Origin: Blastocatellia bacterium
Lineage (GTDB): Bacteria; Acidobacteriota; Blastocatellia; Pyrinomonadales; Pyrinomonadaceae
Direction: 5' to 3'
Length of the DNA: 43,485 nucleotides
Assembly: GCA_013697915.1 (NCBI GenBank)
Contig: JACCVY010000076.1
Location: forward strand, 1-43,485
Positions 15,601-22,414 of the stretch are shown here, piece after piece (the stretch's first letter is position 1; every line of letters starts with the position of its first letter). The notes beneath the pieces were generated by a model. The model ran no database searches, was not told the origin of the DNA, and worked only from the letters and a program-made list of their open reading frames with translations. Position numbers and translations under genes: made by a program.

Positions 15601-15787
15601 AGGAGAGAAACCAACATTGGGACCGGGCTTAGGTTCTAGTAGTCTTAACCGAACGTAACAATCACGAACTTTCATTTTCCGATCGCTTAGTTGCAACTCT
15701 CGCCGACCATGTGAATTGTGAAGTTTGCGGAGCCGGAAGCACCGCCTGTGGAACATTTAATCTCGATCCCCCGTGAACACGGCGATT

Positions 15788-16117
15788 CTAGGGGTGGGCA
15801 CGGCGGATGGTCACCTTGAGTTGCGTCAGGTTGTTGGGCTCGCAGGCGTGGAGAGTCTCTTCCTCCTTAGTCGATGGGTCTTTCGCGAGCATAGTTACGT
15901 GCCAGCCGCACTGTGACTCGGCGCACTGGGGCCAGTTGCAAGCGGCTGTCCCAGAGCTCTTCGGGCAAATAAAGGTAAAAGTCAACGGGACGCTATCCGG
16001 CTTCAGCTCCAGCGTGAAGAGCGGCTGACCGTCACCCGTCGCGCTGCGCTTGCCGACGATCCGTACCGGCACATCGAACCGTTGCGGGCTGACCGTGATG
16101 CGGCACTCGTACGTCAT
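15788..16117 (-). CDS. Small unknown protein, probably beta-rich
   Basis: A 109-residue frame from the ATG at 16117 (a TTG at 16123 adds two residues). The composition looks protein-like: alternating beta-type stretches (ECRITVSPQRFDVPVRIVGK, LFTLELKPDSVPLTFTFICP), five cysteines with a CNWPQCAESQCGW cluster, and a hydrophilic C-terminus. No signal peptide, membrane helix or known motif was seen, and no clear ribosome binding site. It lies between the S9 peptidase and the ATP-grasp gene. Downstream, 15687-15780 on this strand also reads as an open frame without a start, ending ...GSANFTIHMVGESCN, which may be another gene remnant. I cannot assign a function. Confidence 0.45.
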   Translation of the reverse strand: MTYECRITVSPQRFDVPVRIVGKRSATGDGQPLFTLELKPDSVPLTFTFICPKSSGTAACNWPQCAESQCGWHVTMLAKDPSTKEEETLHACEPNNLTQLKVTIRRAHP

Positions 16118-16123
16118 AGACAA

Positions 16124-16430
16124 ACACGTTTCCAGTCGTCACCCGGCGCAGGCCGACCGTGGTTTAGCGCGAAGCCACAGAGCGGCAAAGCAGAGCGTGA
16201 TTAAGCTCACAAAAATCTCTTTCGAGCGAATATTTCAAACCTCAACTTAGAAGTAACAGAGAAGATGTCGCCCCTCGCGGAGCTTTGGCGAATTTCAAAC
16301 ATCTTTGCTTAGTTCTTTATGGGCGGAAGGCAGGAGCAGCCCGTTGGATTACATACTGCTATATCACCACAGACACCGGCGCCAAACATCTTGTTGCAGT
16401 CGTCATCTCCGGTGCAAGTACAAGGTTCTC
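16124..16430. other. Gap with a Cys-rich remnant and a short repeat
   Basis: In this 307-base stretch I see only the Cys-rich open frame at 16309-16434 (separate entry) and a GATGTCGCCCCTCGCGGAGC motif at 16264-16283, resembling the 'CTCCG-AGGAG-CG' type of dispersed repeat also seen at 41244-41318. No promoter is evident. Confidence 0.5.
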
Positions 16431-16434
16431 CTAT
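16309..16434 (-). pseudogene. Open frame for a cysteine-rich peptide, lacking a proper start
   Basis: Immediately downstream of, and out of frame with, the ATP-grasp gene, 41 codons run from after a TGA at 16435-16437 to a TAA at 16309-16311. They encode seven cysteines, with segments PCTCTGDDDCNKMF, GVCGDIAVC and TGCSCLPPIKN. The density and spacing of cysteines look like the C-terminal core of a small secreted or modified peptide. The only in-frame ATG (16389) would leave 26 residues with four cysteines. There is no GTG or TTG upstream, so the 5' part of the gene seems lost or fused away. It may be a remnant of a Cys-rich peptide gene, or a chance frame; the first seems more likely given the composition. 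Confidence 0.35.
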
Positions 16435-17756
16435 TCAGCTCGTTCCAGCGGCGGCAAAACCGCCTCAAAGTCTTCCACAAAACGAGTGGCGTATTTAGCT
16501 AGCAACTCTTCAACCCGCACCAGTTTCTTTGAACGCACGATCAAGCCGGCGTGATGCAGCTTCTTTACCCGATAGACAATTTCTGAATCGTCATAAGCGG
16601 AAGTGTCGGGATCTCCCTGTTTTGCGAGCGATAGCACGATACCGGCATATTCTTTTCGCGATTGCTTAAGTTTGTTACTGAAGCTTCCCTTACGGCCGGG
16701 CTTCTGATCCGATTCTATCCCTCCCTTACCGTTGGACTTCTCCTCTGCTCCTGCCGACTGCTCCTGCCGTCTTCCTCGCTCCCTAGCGTCTGCGACTTCA
16801 ATCTTCGCCCACTCGCGCCAGAGGTTTAAGCCACTTGCAGCTTCCAGGACTTCGGCGATGTAAGCGCCGCCAACGCGCGCGGCAACTTCCAGAAAATAAA
16901 ACTGCCCGTCCGCATCGCTCTTGATGAACTCAACATGTGCCGCTCCACGTTCCAGCCCCAGACCCTTAATTAGTTTCCGGTTTATCTCAAACAGTTTCTT
17001 TTCATCGGCCGAGCCGTGCGCAATCGTCCTGGAAATATAGGTGCCCCCGTAATGCGCCACTTCCAGCGGCGGGCGGCCATAGCGATTCGCGCCGGCGAAC
17101 GCCACGCGACCGTTATTCACAATCGAATCGACGTGGAACACTTCGCCGTTGATAAATTGGGCCAACAGGTAATATGAAGCGCGCTCGCGCAAACTATCGC
17201 GCTCGTTCAGTTCCTCAAAGATGCGCCAGACATCGTCGGCGTTTTCCACTTTGCGAATGCCGATGGCGGAAACGTCTGCACGCGGCTTCAGGATCCAGGG
17301 CGGCGGCACGCGTTCAATGAACTCGAGAATGTCGGCAGGATTCGTTAACGGAACGAAGTCCGGCACTACAACGCCCGCTGCTTTCGCTGCCTCAGCCATT
17401 CGCAGCTTGTCGCGAAAAGTTCTGGCAGTTGAACTATTCATACCGGGCAAACAGAAATGTTCGCGTATAAGCCCCGCAGTCATCACATCAAACTCTTCCA
17501 ACGCGATTACGCGGTCGGGTTTTCTTTCCCGCGCCAGAAATGCAACGAGGTCAATGAACAGTAGCGCGTCCGCGTCGTTAGGAACCGCCATAAGTTGATC
17601 GATGCAGTCGCGCGGCCAGTCTTCCTGCAGCATCTTTTCCCTTGTGATCAGAACCACCTGACAGCCCAGTCGTTTGCATTCACGAATGAAGTCGCCGCCC
17701 TTGAAGTAAGTGGCCAGGCAGATGATGTTGAGTGGGCGCGGGTCGGATTCCGTCAT
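16431..17756 (-). CDS. ATP-grasp domain protein, ligase of unknown substrate
   Basis: A 441-residue ATP-grasp enzyme (carboxylate-amine/thiol ligase superfamily). It has an N-terminal pre-ATP-grasp Rossmann part (1-110, IICLATYFKGGDFIREC...), then DKLRMAEAAKAAGVVVPDF (116-134), PPWILKPRADVSAIGIRKV (152-170) with the ATP-binding lysine, FINGEVFHVDSIV (201-213), and FLEVAARVGGAYI (288-300), which carries the Mg-binding glutamate. Residues about 324-368 are a Gly/Ser/Lys/Glu-rich linker of low complexity (GRRQEQSAGAEEK...), encoded by repeat-like DNA with two 12-bp direct copies; after it YAGIVLSLAKQGDPDTSAYD looks conserved again. No partner gene tells the substrate. Relatives of this type ligate amino acids or peptides, but this is open. 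Confidence 0.82.
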   Translation of the reverse strand: MTESDPRPLNIICLATYFKGGDFIRECKRLGCQVVLITREKMLQEDWPRDCIDQLMAVPNDADALLFIDLVAFLARERKPDRVIALEEFDVMTAGLIREHFCLPGMNSSTARTFRDKLRMAEAAKAAGVVVPDFVPLTNPADILEFIERVPPPWILKPRADVSAIGIRKVENADDVWRIFEELNERDSLRERASYYLLAQFINGEVFHVDSIVNNGRVAFAGANRYGRPPLEVAHYGGTYISRTIAHGSADEKKLFEINRKLIKGLGLERGAAHVEFIKSDADGQFYFLEVAARVGGAYIAEVLEAASGLNLWREWAKIEVADARERGRRQEQSAGAEEKSNGKGGIESDQKPGRKGSFSNKLKQSRKEYAGIVLSLAKQGDPDTSAYDDSEIVYRVKKLHHAGLIVRSKKLVRVEELLAKYATRFVEDFEAVLPPLERAE

Positions 17757-18221
17757 GGGGCGCGTGTACCAACTAGACTCTTGGATTTGTGATTGGGCTA
17801 AATATAAACCTTTTGCGGAAACGAGGTCACTGGATAATCGCTTTGCCCAAAGTACTGGGTTGGTGCCGCTTCGGCTTGCCGTCTGATGTGCGGCGGTGGC
17901 TATGCCCCGCCGTAGAGGTACCTTTAAAAACTTTTTGGGCTATGCCCTTTGGCGGCCTTTGGCCCATAAATCCGAAAGGCTAAGTGCAAACTTGGGGCGT
18001 AGCCCCGGAACAATCTAGCCGCTGTCGGCGGGGCATAGCCTCCGCCGCACATCAGGCGGCCAAGCCGAACCTGACATGGCCCATGACATTTGAGGTAAAG
18101 CTCCTGATGATGTATACAGCCCTGTCTTTTAACCCAGACTGTCAGTTTGCGGTTGCCTTAAAAACTTGCTCGCTTTGATGAATTCATTTCCGCAAACTAA
18201 CGGTTTGCGCTACAACTAATC
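17757..18221. other. Non-coding divergent gap holding a large palindrome
   Basis: This 465-base intergenic stretch separates the divergent ATP-grasp and acyl-CoA ligase genes. It contains the large inverted repeat 17870-18069 and, just before the ligase start, a short hairpin CGCAAACTAACGGTTTGCG (18193-18211), a motif with a relative at about 29502-29526. No gene or clear promoter was found. Confidence 0.6.
17870..18069. repeat. Large inverted repeat with 43-44 base arms
   Basis: The left arm 17870-17912 (TTCGGCTTGCCGTCTGATGT...) and the right arm 18026-18069 (...CGCACATCAGGCGGCCAAGC...) are near-perfect reverse complements and share GTGGCTATGCCCCGCCG / CGGCGGGGCATAGCC. The interior of about 113 bases contains nested smaller palindromes (GGGCTATGCCC, GGGGCGTAGCCCC). 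There is no transposase and no target-site duplication that I could identify, so it is better called a non-autonomous repeat element than an insertion sequence. Confidence 0.85.
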
Positions 18222-19820
18222 ATGATCTTCCGCGGCCCCTATCCCGAAGTCAGTATTCCCAACGTCTCAATCACTTCCTTTGTCTTTCAGAGCGCCGCCG
18301 CGCTCGGCGATAAGCCTGCATTAATAGAAGGAGAAACCGGGAGAAAGATCACCTATGCGCAACTGGCGGATTCGATAAAGCGCGCCGCGGCAGGTCTGGC
18401 TGCGCGGGGATTCAAACAACATGAAGTGTTCGGCATCCTCAGCCCTAACGTTCCGGAGTTTGCCGTTGCTTTTCACGCTGTCGCCACGCTTGGCGGCCTC
18501 TGCACGACGGTTAATCCGCTGTACACCGAGCATGAGATTGCGCAACAACTGAAGGACGCCGGCGCTCGGTTCCTGGTAACCGTTCCCGAGTGTTTAGCGA
18601 AAGCGCTCGCTGCGGCAAACAAAGCGAACATCGAAGAGGTGTTTGTTTTTGGGGAAGCTGAAGGCGCCACGCCCTTCGCGTCTTTACTTGAAAACGATGG
18701 TGTTTTTTCCGAACCAAAAATAAATCCGCGCGAAGATCTGGTTGCGCTTCCTTACTCGAGCGGAACTACCGGTCTGCCGAAAGGCGTGATGCTGACACAT
18801 CGCAATCTGGTCGCCAACATGTGCCAGATGCAGGGCCTCGATTACTTTTTTGAAAGTGACACGCTGATTTGTGTGCTGCCGCTGTTTCATATCTACGGCC
18901 TGGTCGTTGTTCTGAACATGGGCCTATATAAAGGCGTCACAATCGTAACCATGCGGCGGTTTGATTTGGAATTGTTCCTGCAGGCGGTGCAAAAATACGG
19001 CGTCACGCTGGCGCATATCGTCCCGCCAATAGTGCTGGCGCTCAGCAAGAGTCCTATCGTCGATAACTACCAGTTGCCGACGCTGCGCACGATCTTTTCC
19101 GGGGCCGCGCCGCTCGATGAGACGCTTACGCGCGCCTGTATGACTCGACTTACCTGTGACATTCGCCAGGGCTATGGCATGACCGAGACGAGTCCGGTCA
19201 CTCATTCCTCCCCCGCCGACAAGAGCCAGGTAAAGTTCGGCTCGGTCGGAACTCCGGCGCCGAATACGGAATGCAAAATTATCGATCTCGACAGCGGCGA
19301 ATCGCTTGGTCCAAATCAGGAAGGCGAAGTTTGCGTGCGTGGACCACAGATCATGAAAGGCTATTTGAATCGCCCGGAAGCTACGGCGCAAACCATCGAC
19401 CCCGAGTGTTGGCTGCACACCGGCGACGTCGGCTATGCGGATGAAGACGGGCATTTCTTCATCGTTGATCGCGCCAAGGAATTAATAAAGTACAAGGGCT
19501 TCCAGGTGCCCCCGGCGGAGTTGGAAGCAATTTTACTAACGCATCCGTGCGTTTTGGACGCAGCCGTAATTCCCTTACCCGACGAGGAAGCCGGCGAAGT
19601 TCCCAAGGCTTTTGTGGTACTGAAAGGCGAAGCGGCGCCGCAGGCGCTTATGGATTTCGTCGCCGGACGCGTGGCTCCGCATAAACGGATTCGCGCGCTG
19701 GAATTCATTGATAAGATTCCCAAGTCTGCCTCGGGAAAAATATTACGGCGCATGTTGGTTCAATCAGATCGAGAAAGGAAAAAAGCGAATGTCACCGGAA
19801 GTAGTAGCAAGAACAGTTAA
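18222..19820 (+). CDS. 4-coumarate--CoA ligase-like AMP-dependent acyl-CoA synthetase
   Basis: A 532-residue ANL-superfamily adenylating enzyme: acid + ATP gives acyl-AMP, then acyl-CoA. Motifs in order: A3 ALPYSSGTTGLPKGVMLTHRN (from about 174), LPLFHIYGLVVVL (A4 region), QGYGMTETSPV (A5), GEVCVRGPQIMKGYLN, the A7 HTGDVGY, A8 FFIVDRAKELIKYKGFQVPP, and the A10 catalytic lysine in KIPKSASGKILRR near the C-terminus. Overall pattern and length match 4-coumarate/long-chain acid CoA ligases; the real acid is unknown. The gene extends 32 bases into the following SnoaL-like gene, so the two are probably translated together. The upstream region is a repeat-filled gap. Confidence 0.92.
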   Translation: MIFRGPYPEVSIPNVSITSFVFQSAAALGDKPALIEGETGRKITYAQLADSIKRAAAGLAARGFKQHEVFGILSPNVPEFAVAFHAVATLGGLCTTVNPLYTEHEIAQQLKDAGARFLVTVPECLAKALAAANKANIEEVFVFGEAEGATPFASLLENDGVFSEPKINPREDLVALPYSSGTTGLPKGVMLTHRNLVANMCQMQGLDYFFESDTLICVLPLFHIYGLVVVLNMGLYKGVTIVTMRRFDLELFLQAVQKYGVTLAHIVPPIVLALSKSPIVDNYQLPTLRTIFSGAAPLDETLTRACMTRLTCDIRQGYGMTETSPVTHSSPADKSQVKFGSVGTPAPNTECKIIDLDSGESLGPNQEGEVCVRGPQIMKGYLNRPEATAQTIDPECWLHTGDVGYADEDGHFFIVDRAKELIKYKGFQVPPAELEAILLTHPCVLDAAVIPLPDEEAGEVPKAFVVLKGEAAPQALMDFVAGRVAPHKRIRALEFIDKIPKSASGKILRRMLVQSDRERKKANVTGSSSKNS

Positions 19821-20169
19821 GGCTTACTTCGCAGCGTTGCGCGCAATGGACCAACAGGCCTGGGTCAATACGTTTGCCGAAGACGCCGTCAGTAATGATC
19901 CGGTTGGCGCTCTGCCAATCAAGGGGCATCAGAAGTTGGGAGAGTTCTTCCAAACAATCACGGCAGCTTTCAAGGAAGTCGGCCTCACAGAAAATGACGT
20001 CTTCATCGCGGGCAACAGCGCCGCCGTGAAGTGGACCGGCAAAGGAACAAGCAAACAGGGACGCGCCGTGCACTTTGAAGGCATCGATGTGTTTACCATC
20101 AACGAAGCGGGCAAGATCGAGACACTGCACGCCTATTGGAATCCGGCTGAGATGGTCGCGCAACTTTAA
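19789..20169 (+). CDS. SnoaL/NTF2-like (steroid delta-isomerase-like) protein
   Basis: A 126-residue protein with the NTF2-like cone fold pattern: helical start VVARTVKAYFAALRAMDQQAWVNTFAEDAV, then the DPVGALPIKGHQKLGEFF loop, and beta strands ending in IETLHAYWNPAEMVAQL; the AYWNP end is typical of ketosteroid isomerase-like SnoaL members. It starts inside the last 32 bases of the acyl-CoA ligase gene; the frame stays open upstream, but the ATG at 19789 is the only start that gives the family length, and GAAAGGAAAAAAGCG before it gives a usable AAGG site. Coupling to the ligase suggests that both act on the same small hydrophobic acid or ring compound; this is inference. Confidence 0.82.
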   Translation: MSPEVVARTVKAYFAALRAMDQQAWVNTFAEDAVSNDPVGALPIKGHQKLGEFFQTITAAFKEVGLTENDVFIAGNSAAVKWTGKGTSKQGRAVHFEGIDVFTINEAGKIETLHAYWNPAEMVAQL

Positions 20170-20509
20170 TTAACCGCCAATAGTTCGCTAGAATTGATTG
20201 AATTCAGAATAAGGCTTCGCACAAAAAGTGAGTAAATCAGTCCGCCGAGCGGACAAATGACAATAGCCCAGCAGTTTACTGCTGGGGTGGCAAGTGAAAG
20301 GAAATGAGTCCGCTAAGCGGACGGCTGGACGCCAAGTGCCAAACCTCAAATCTATCAGTCGTCCGCTTCCCGGACTTCGCCACGAATTCCTGTCTTCCCA
20401 GCGATGAATCGCTGAGCTATTGTCAATCGTCCGCTAGCGCGGACTAGGCTGAGTGCAGGTTTTTGAGCGACGCCGTTTCCGAAATAGGGCTTTATCGGGA
20501 GTTAGCAAT
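20170..20509. other. Gap with a paired-hairpin repeat
   Basis: The 340 bases between the SnoaL-like and TonB_C-domain genes are mostly the palindromic element 20240-20444. After it, GGGAG 7 bases before 20510 is the ribosome binding site of the next gene. No gene is seen. Confidence 0.65.
20240..20444. repeat. Palindromic element of paired GTCCGC...GCGGAC hairpins
   Basis: The left end GTCCGCCGAGCGGAC + AATGACAATAGCCCAGC (20240-20287) is matched by the reverse complement at 20398-20444 (GAGCTATTGTCAATCG + GTCCGCTAGCGCGGAC). Between them lie two more GTCCGC/GCGGAC-type hairpins at about 20308-20322 and 20359-20375. The AGC-AGTTTACT-GCTGGG and CCCAGC-GATGAATC-GCTGAG pieces are themselves hairpins. 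This multi-hairpin array has no coding content. Confidence 0.85.
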
Positions 20510-21553
20510 ATGAAATACATCGCCTTAAAAGTTTCATCGCTCGCATTACTGCTACTCACGCTGCCGTCATTTCTGTCGGCGCAGTCTTCAGTGAAAACTA
20601 TCGAATGGGAAACGCTTCGTCCGGAGGGTGAGGATTTTTCGGTGCAGATGCCGAAAGGCTCCACCGCGCAATCCGGCAAGGAGACCTATCACAAGTTCGA
20701 ACTCAACACGAGCACCTACGTTGCGCAACTTCCAGGCGGACCGGTTTTCGCCGTCGTTGCGCTCAGCGGAATCAAATCCAATCCGGCCATGTATTCAGAA
20801 ATGGAGCGTTTGAATTCATACGTCGACGCTTTCAAGAACCTGTTTCCGCCAAAAATTCGACCCAAAGGAGCAGTAGCGAAATTGACGCTCGTCGGCGATA
20901 AGGTTCTGCAAGGGAACCCGGGACGCGAATACCGTTTGACGCTTCGCAGTTCCCCGCCAGCTAACACCGGCGCGTTGGAGCCCGAGCTTTTGGGAACCGC
21001 TCATGTGTTTGCGACCAGGAAACGTTTCTACGCTGTCGTATTTCTGAACAACAAAAAAGACGACGAGATGCAGGAGCAGTTTTTGAGTTCATTCCTGATT
21101 CCGGAAAAAATCCAGCCGTCTGCAACCGTTGCCTCGCAGCCGCCGCCTGAGCAGGTGCAAAGAGCGAACTCTGACGGTAGAGACGCGCCTGCTGCCGAGG
21201 CAACTGCAGCGGAAACTCCGACGACTGCTAACGCCGGCGAAGCCAACGACGCGCCGCATTCAAGGAAGCGCGGTCCGATTTCCGGCGGCGTACTTAACGG
21301 CAAGGCTCTTTTCCTGCCTCAACCTGAATATCCGGCTGCGGCGAAAGCTACTGGAACGGCCGGCACCGTTGTGGTGCGCATAACAATTGATGAACAGGGC
21401 AACGTTATTTCCGCGCAAGCGGTGTCGGGACCCCCTGCACTGCAGCTGGTCAGCGTCAATGCGGCGTTGCAGGCAAAGTTCGCAGCTACGCTGCTGGTTG
21501 GCGAACCGGTGCAAGTGATCGGCGTCATCACCTATAACTTCGTACGCCAGTAG
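20510..21553 (+). CDS. Exported TonB C-terminal-domain protein
   Basis: A 347-residue protein. MKYIALKVSSLALLLLTLPSFLSAQ is a signal peptide with a likely cut at SAQ. Residues about 25-210 form an unassigned, mixed alpha/beta region. A low-complexity linker rich in Ala, Glu, Thr and Pro (about 215-260) leads to a TonB_C domain (about 270-347): LPQPEYPAAAKATGTAGTVV, VRITIDEQGNVISAQAVSGP and a final VITYNFVRQ. Unlike classical TonB there is no N-terminal anchor plus Pro-rich rod, so it may be a periplasmic partner rather than the energy transducer itself. GGGAG 5 bases before the ATG supports the start; the frame opens earlier at 20453 but without signal features. No ExbB/ExbD genes are nearby. 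Confidence 0.86.
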   Translation: MKYIALKVSSLALLLLTLPSFLSAQSSVKTIEWETLRPEGEDFSVQMPKGSTAQSGKETYHKFELNTSTYVAQLPGGPVFAVVALSGIKSNPAMYSEMERLNSYVDAFKNLFPPKIRPKGAVAKLTLVGDKVLQGNPGREYRLTLRSSPPANTGALEPELLGTAHVFATRKRFYAVVFLNNKKDDEMQEQFLSSFLIPEKIQPSATVASQPPPEQVQRANSDGRDAPAAEATAAETPTTANAGEANDAPHSRKRGPISGGVLNGKALFLPQPEYPAAAKATGTAGTVVVRITIDEQGNVISAQAVSGPPALQLVSVNAALQAKFAATLLVGEPVQVIGVITYNFVRQ

Positions 21554-21583
21554 TCGCTTGGCGATACTCTCAATTCTTTTTTT

Positions 21584-22120
21584 ATGAAGCACGTTCTAAA
21601 AAGACTGGATAGAGTCCATGAGAAACTTGCGGCCACGGTTGCGCCTTTGGACGAAGTACTGTTTGCGCGACAACCAGCCGACGGTGGCTGGAGCGTTGCG
21701 CAGATTATTCAGCATCTCGCTCTAGTTGAAGACCGTGTTATTAAGGACCTCGAGAAAGAAATGTCTCGGCCGCCGCGAAAGATCAGTTTTATCAGGCGCT
21801 TTGTGCCCACGTCGATTGTTTCCTCGAGGCTGTTGCGCGTGAAAGCACCACAGGCCGTTAACCCTGAAGCCAACGCCGGGCCTGCCGAGGTAAATGTACT
21901 CCCCAGCAAAGCAAGTGCGATCGCCAACTACAATCGCGCGCGCAACGATTTGAAAAACCTCTGCGCCACCCACGGCAACGATCGCTTTCGACAAATAGTT
22001 TTCAAGCATCCATTCCTCGGCGAGATCGACGGCGTTGCCACGGTGTCGTTCGTCGGCTATCACGAACAGCGGCATTACAAACAGATTCGTGAAGTGCTGA
22101 AGAAGATTGCTCGTAATTGA
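21584..22120 (+). CDS. DinB-like four-helix metalloenzyme family protein
   Basis: A 178-residue protein of the DinB/YfiT type: helix MKHVLKRLDRVHEKLAATV, then QPADGGWSVAQIIQHLALVEDRVIKDL (about 28-54) with the first metal-ligand histidine in the QHLALVED motif, and near the end FVGYHEQRHYKQIREVLKKI with the HEQRH histidine pair. These three histidines are the usual metal site. The function of most members is unknown; some are thiol (bacillithiol or mycothiol) transferases. It begins 30 bases after the TonB_C protein stop and ends before a family B repeat. Confidence 0.82.
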   Translation: MKHVLKRLDRVHEKLAATVAPLDEVLFARQPADGGWSVAQIIQHLALVEDRVIKDLEKEMSRPPRKISFIRRFVPTSIVSSRLLRVKAPQAVNPEANAGPAEVNVLPSKASAIANYNRARNDLKNLCATHGNDRFRQIVFKHPFLGEIDGVATVSFVGYHEQRHYKQIREVLKKIARN

Positions 22121-22140
22121 TTCTAAAAATTTGCGGAACA

Positions 22141-22290
22141 GCGAGCGGACCGGGGTCCCCACGCGGGCAGCCCGCGTGGGGTGGTGGTAGCGACCGGATG
22201 TCGGCTCTCAACTCTGTCTGACGTGCGAACCCAAGTATCTAAGAATAACGTTGCGTGTAGCATCCGATCGCTACCGCTCGCGGTCCGCAA
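22141..22290. repeat. Long palindromic dispersed repeat, family B, copy 2
   Basis: Positions 22141-22200 match the reverse complement of 5232-5291 at about 57 of 60 bases. They include GACCGGGGTCCCC, the ACGCGGGCAGCCCGCGTGGG hairpin and GGTAGCGACCGGATG. After a 60-base spacer the complementary arm CATCCGATCGCTACCGCTCG (22261-22280) closes the element. It lies between the DinB-like gene and lysA. No coding content is seen in the 22121-22414 gap. Confidence 0.88.
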
Positions 22291-22414
22291 GACTCGGCGG
22301 AAGCTTTCTTGTAATCGATCTCAACCGCGAAACCGGCGGCTAAATCCGCTTGACGCCTTACCGGTCGCAGTCTATCTTCGCTCGAATTCGTAAACAGCAG
22401 TTTTCTCTATAAGC

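Noticed and set aside
15472-15756. A 94-codon minus-strand frame overlapping the S9 peptidase end
   Set aside because: Mostly antisense to the peptidase catalytic domain. The short non-overlapping part reads better in another frame (ending ...HMVGESCN), which I mention only as a possible remnant.
16309-17756. ATP-grasp gene plus Cys-rich frame considered as a graspetide pathway
   Set aside because: The peptide frame has no start, no leader and no repeated core with acidic acceptor residues, and the ATP-grasp protein resembles general metabolic ligases; no transporter or protease is near.
17870-18069. Large inverted repeat considered as an insertion sequence
   Set aside because: Too short for a transposase, none is encoded inside, and I could not see flanking target duplications.
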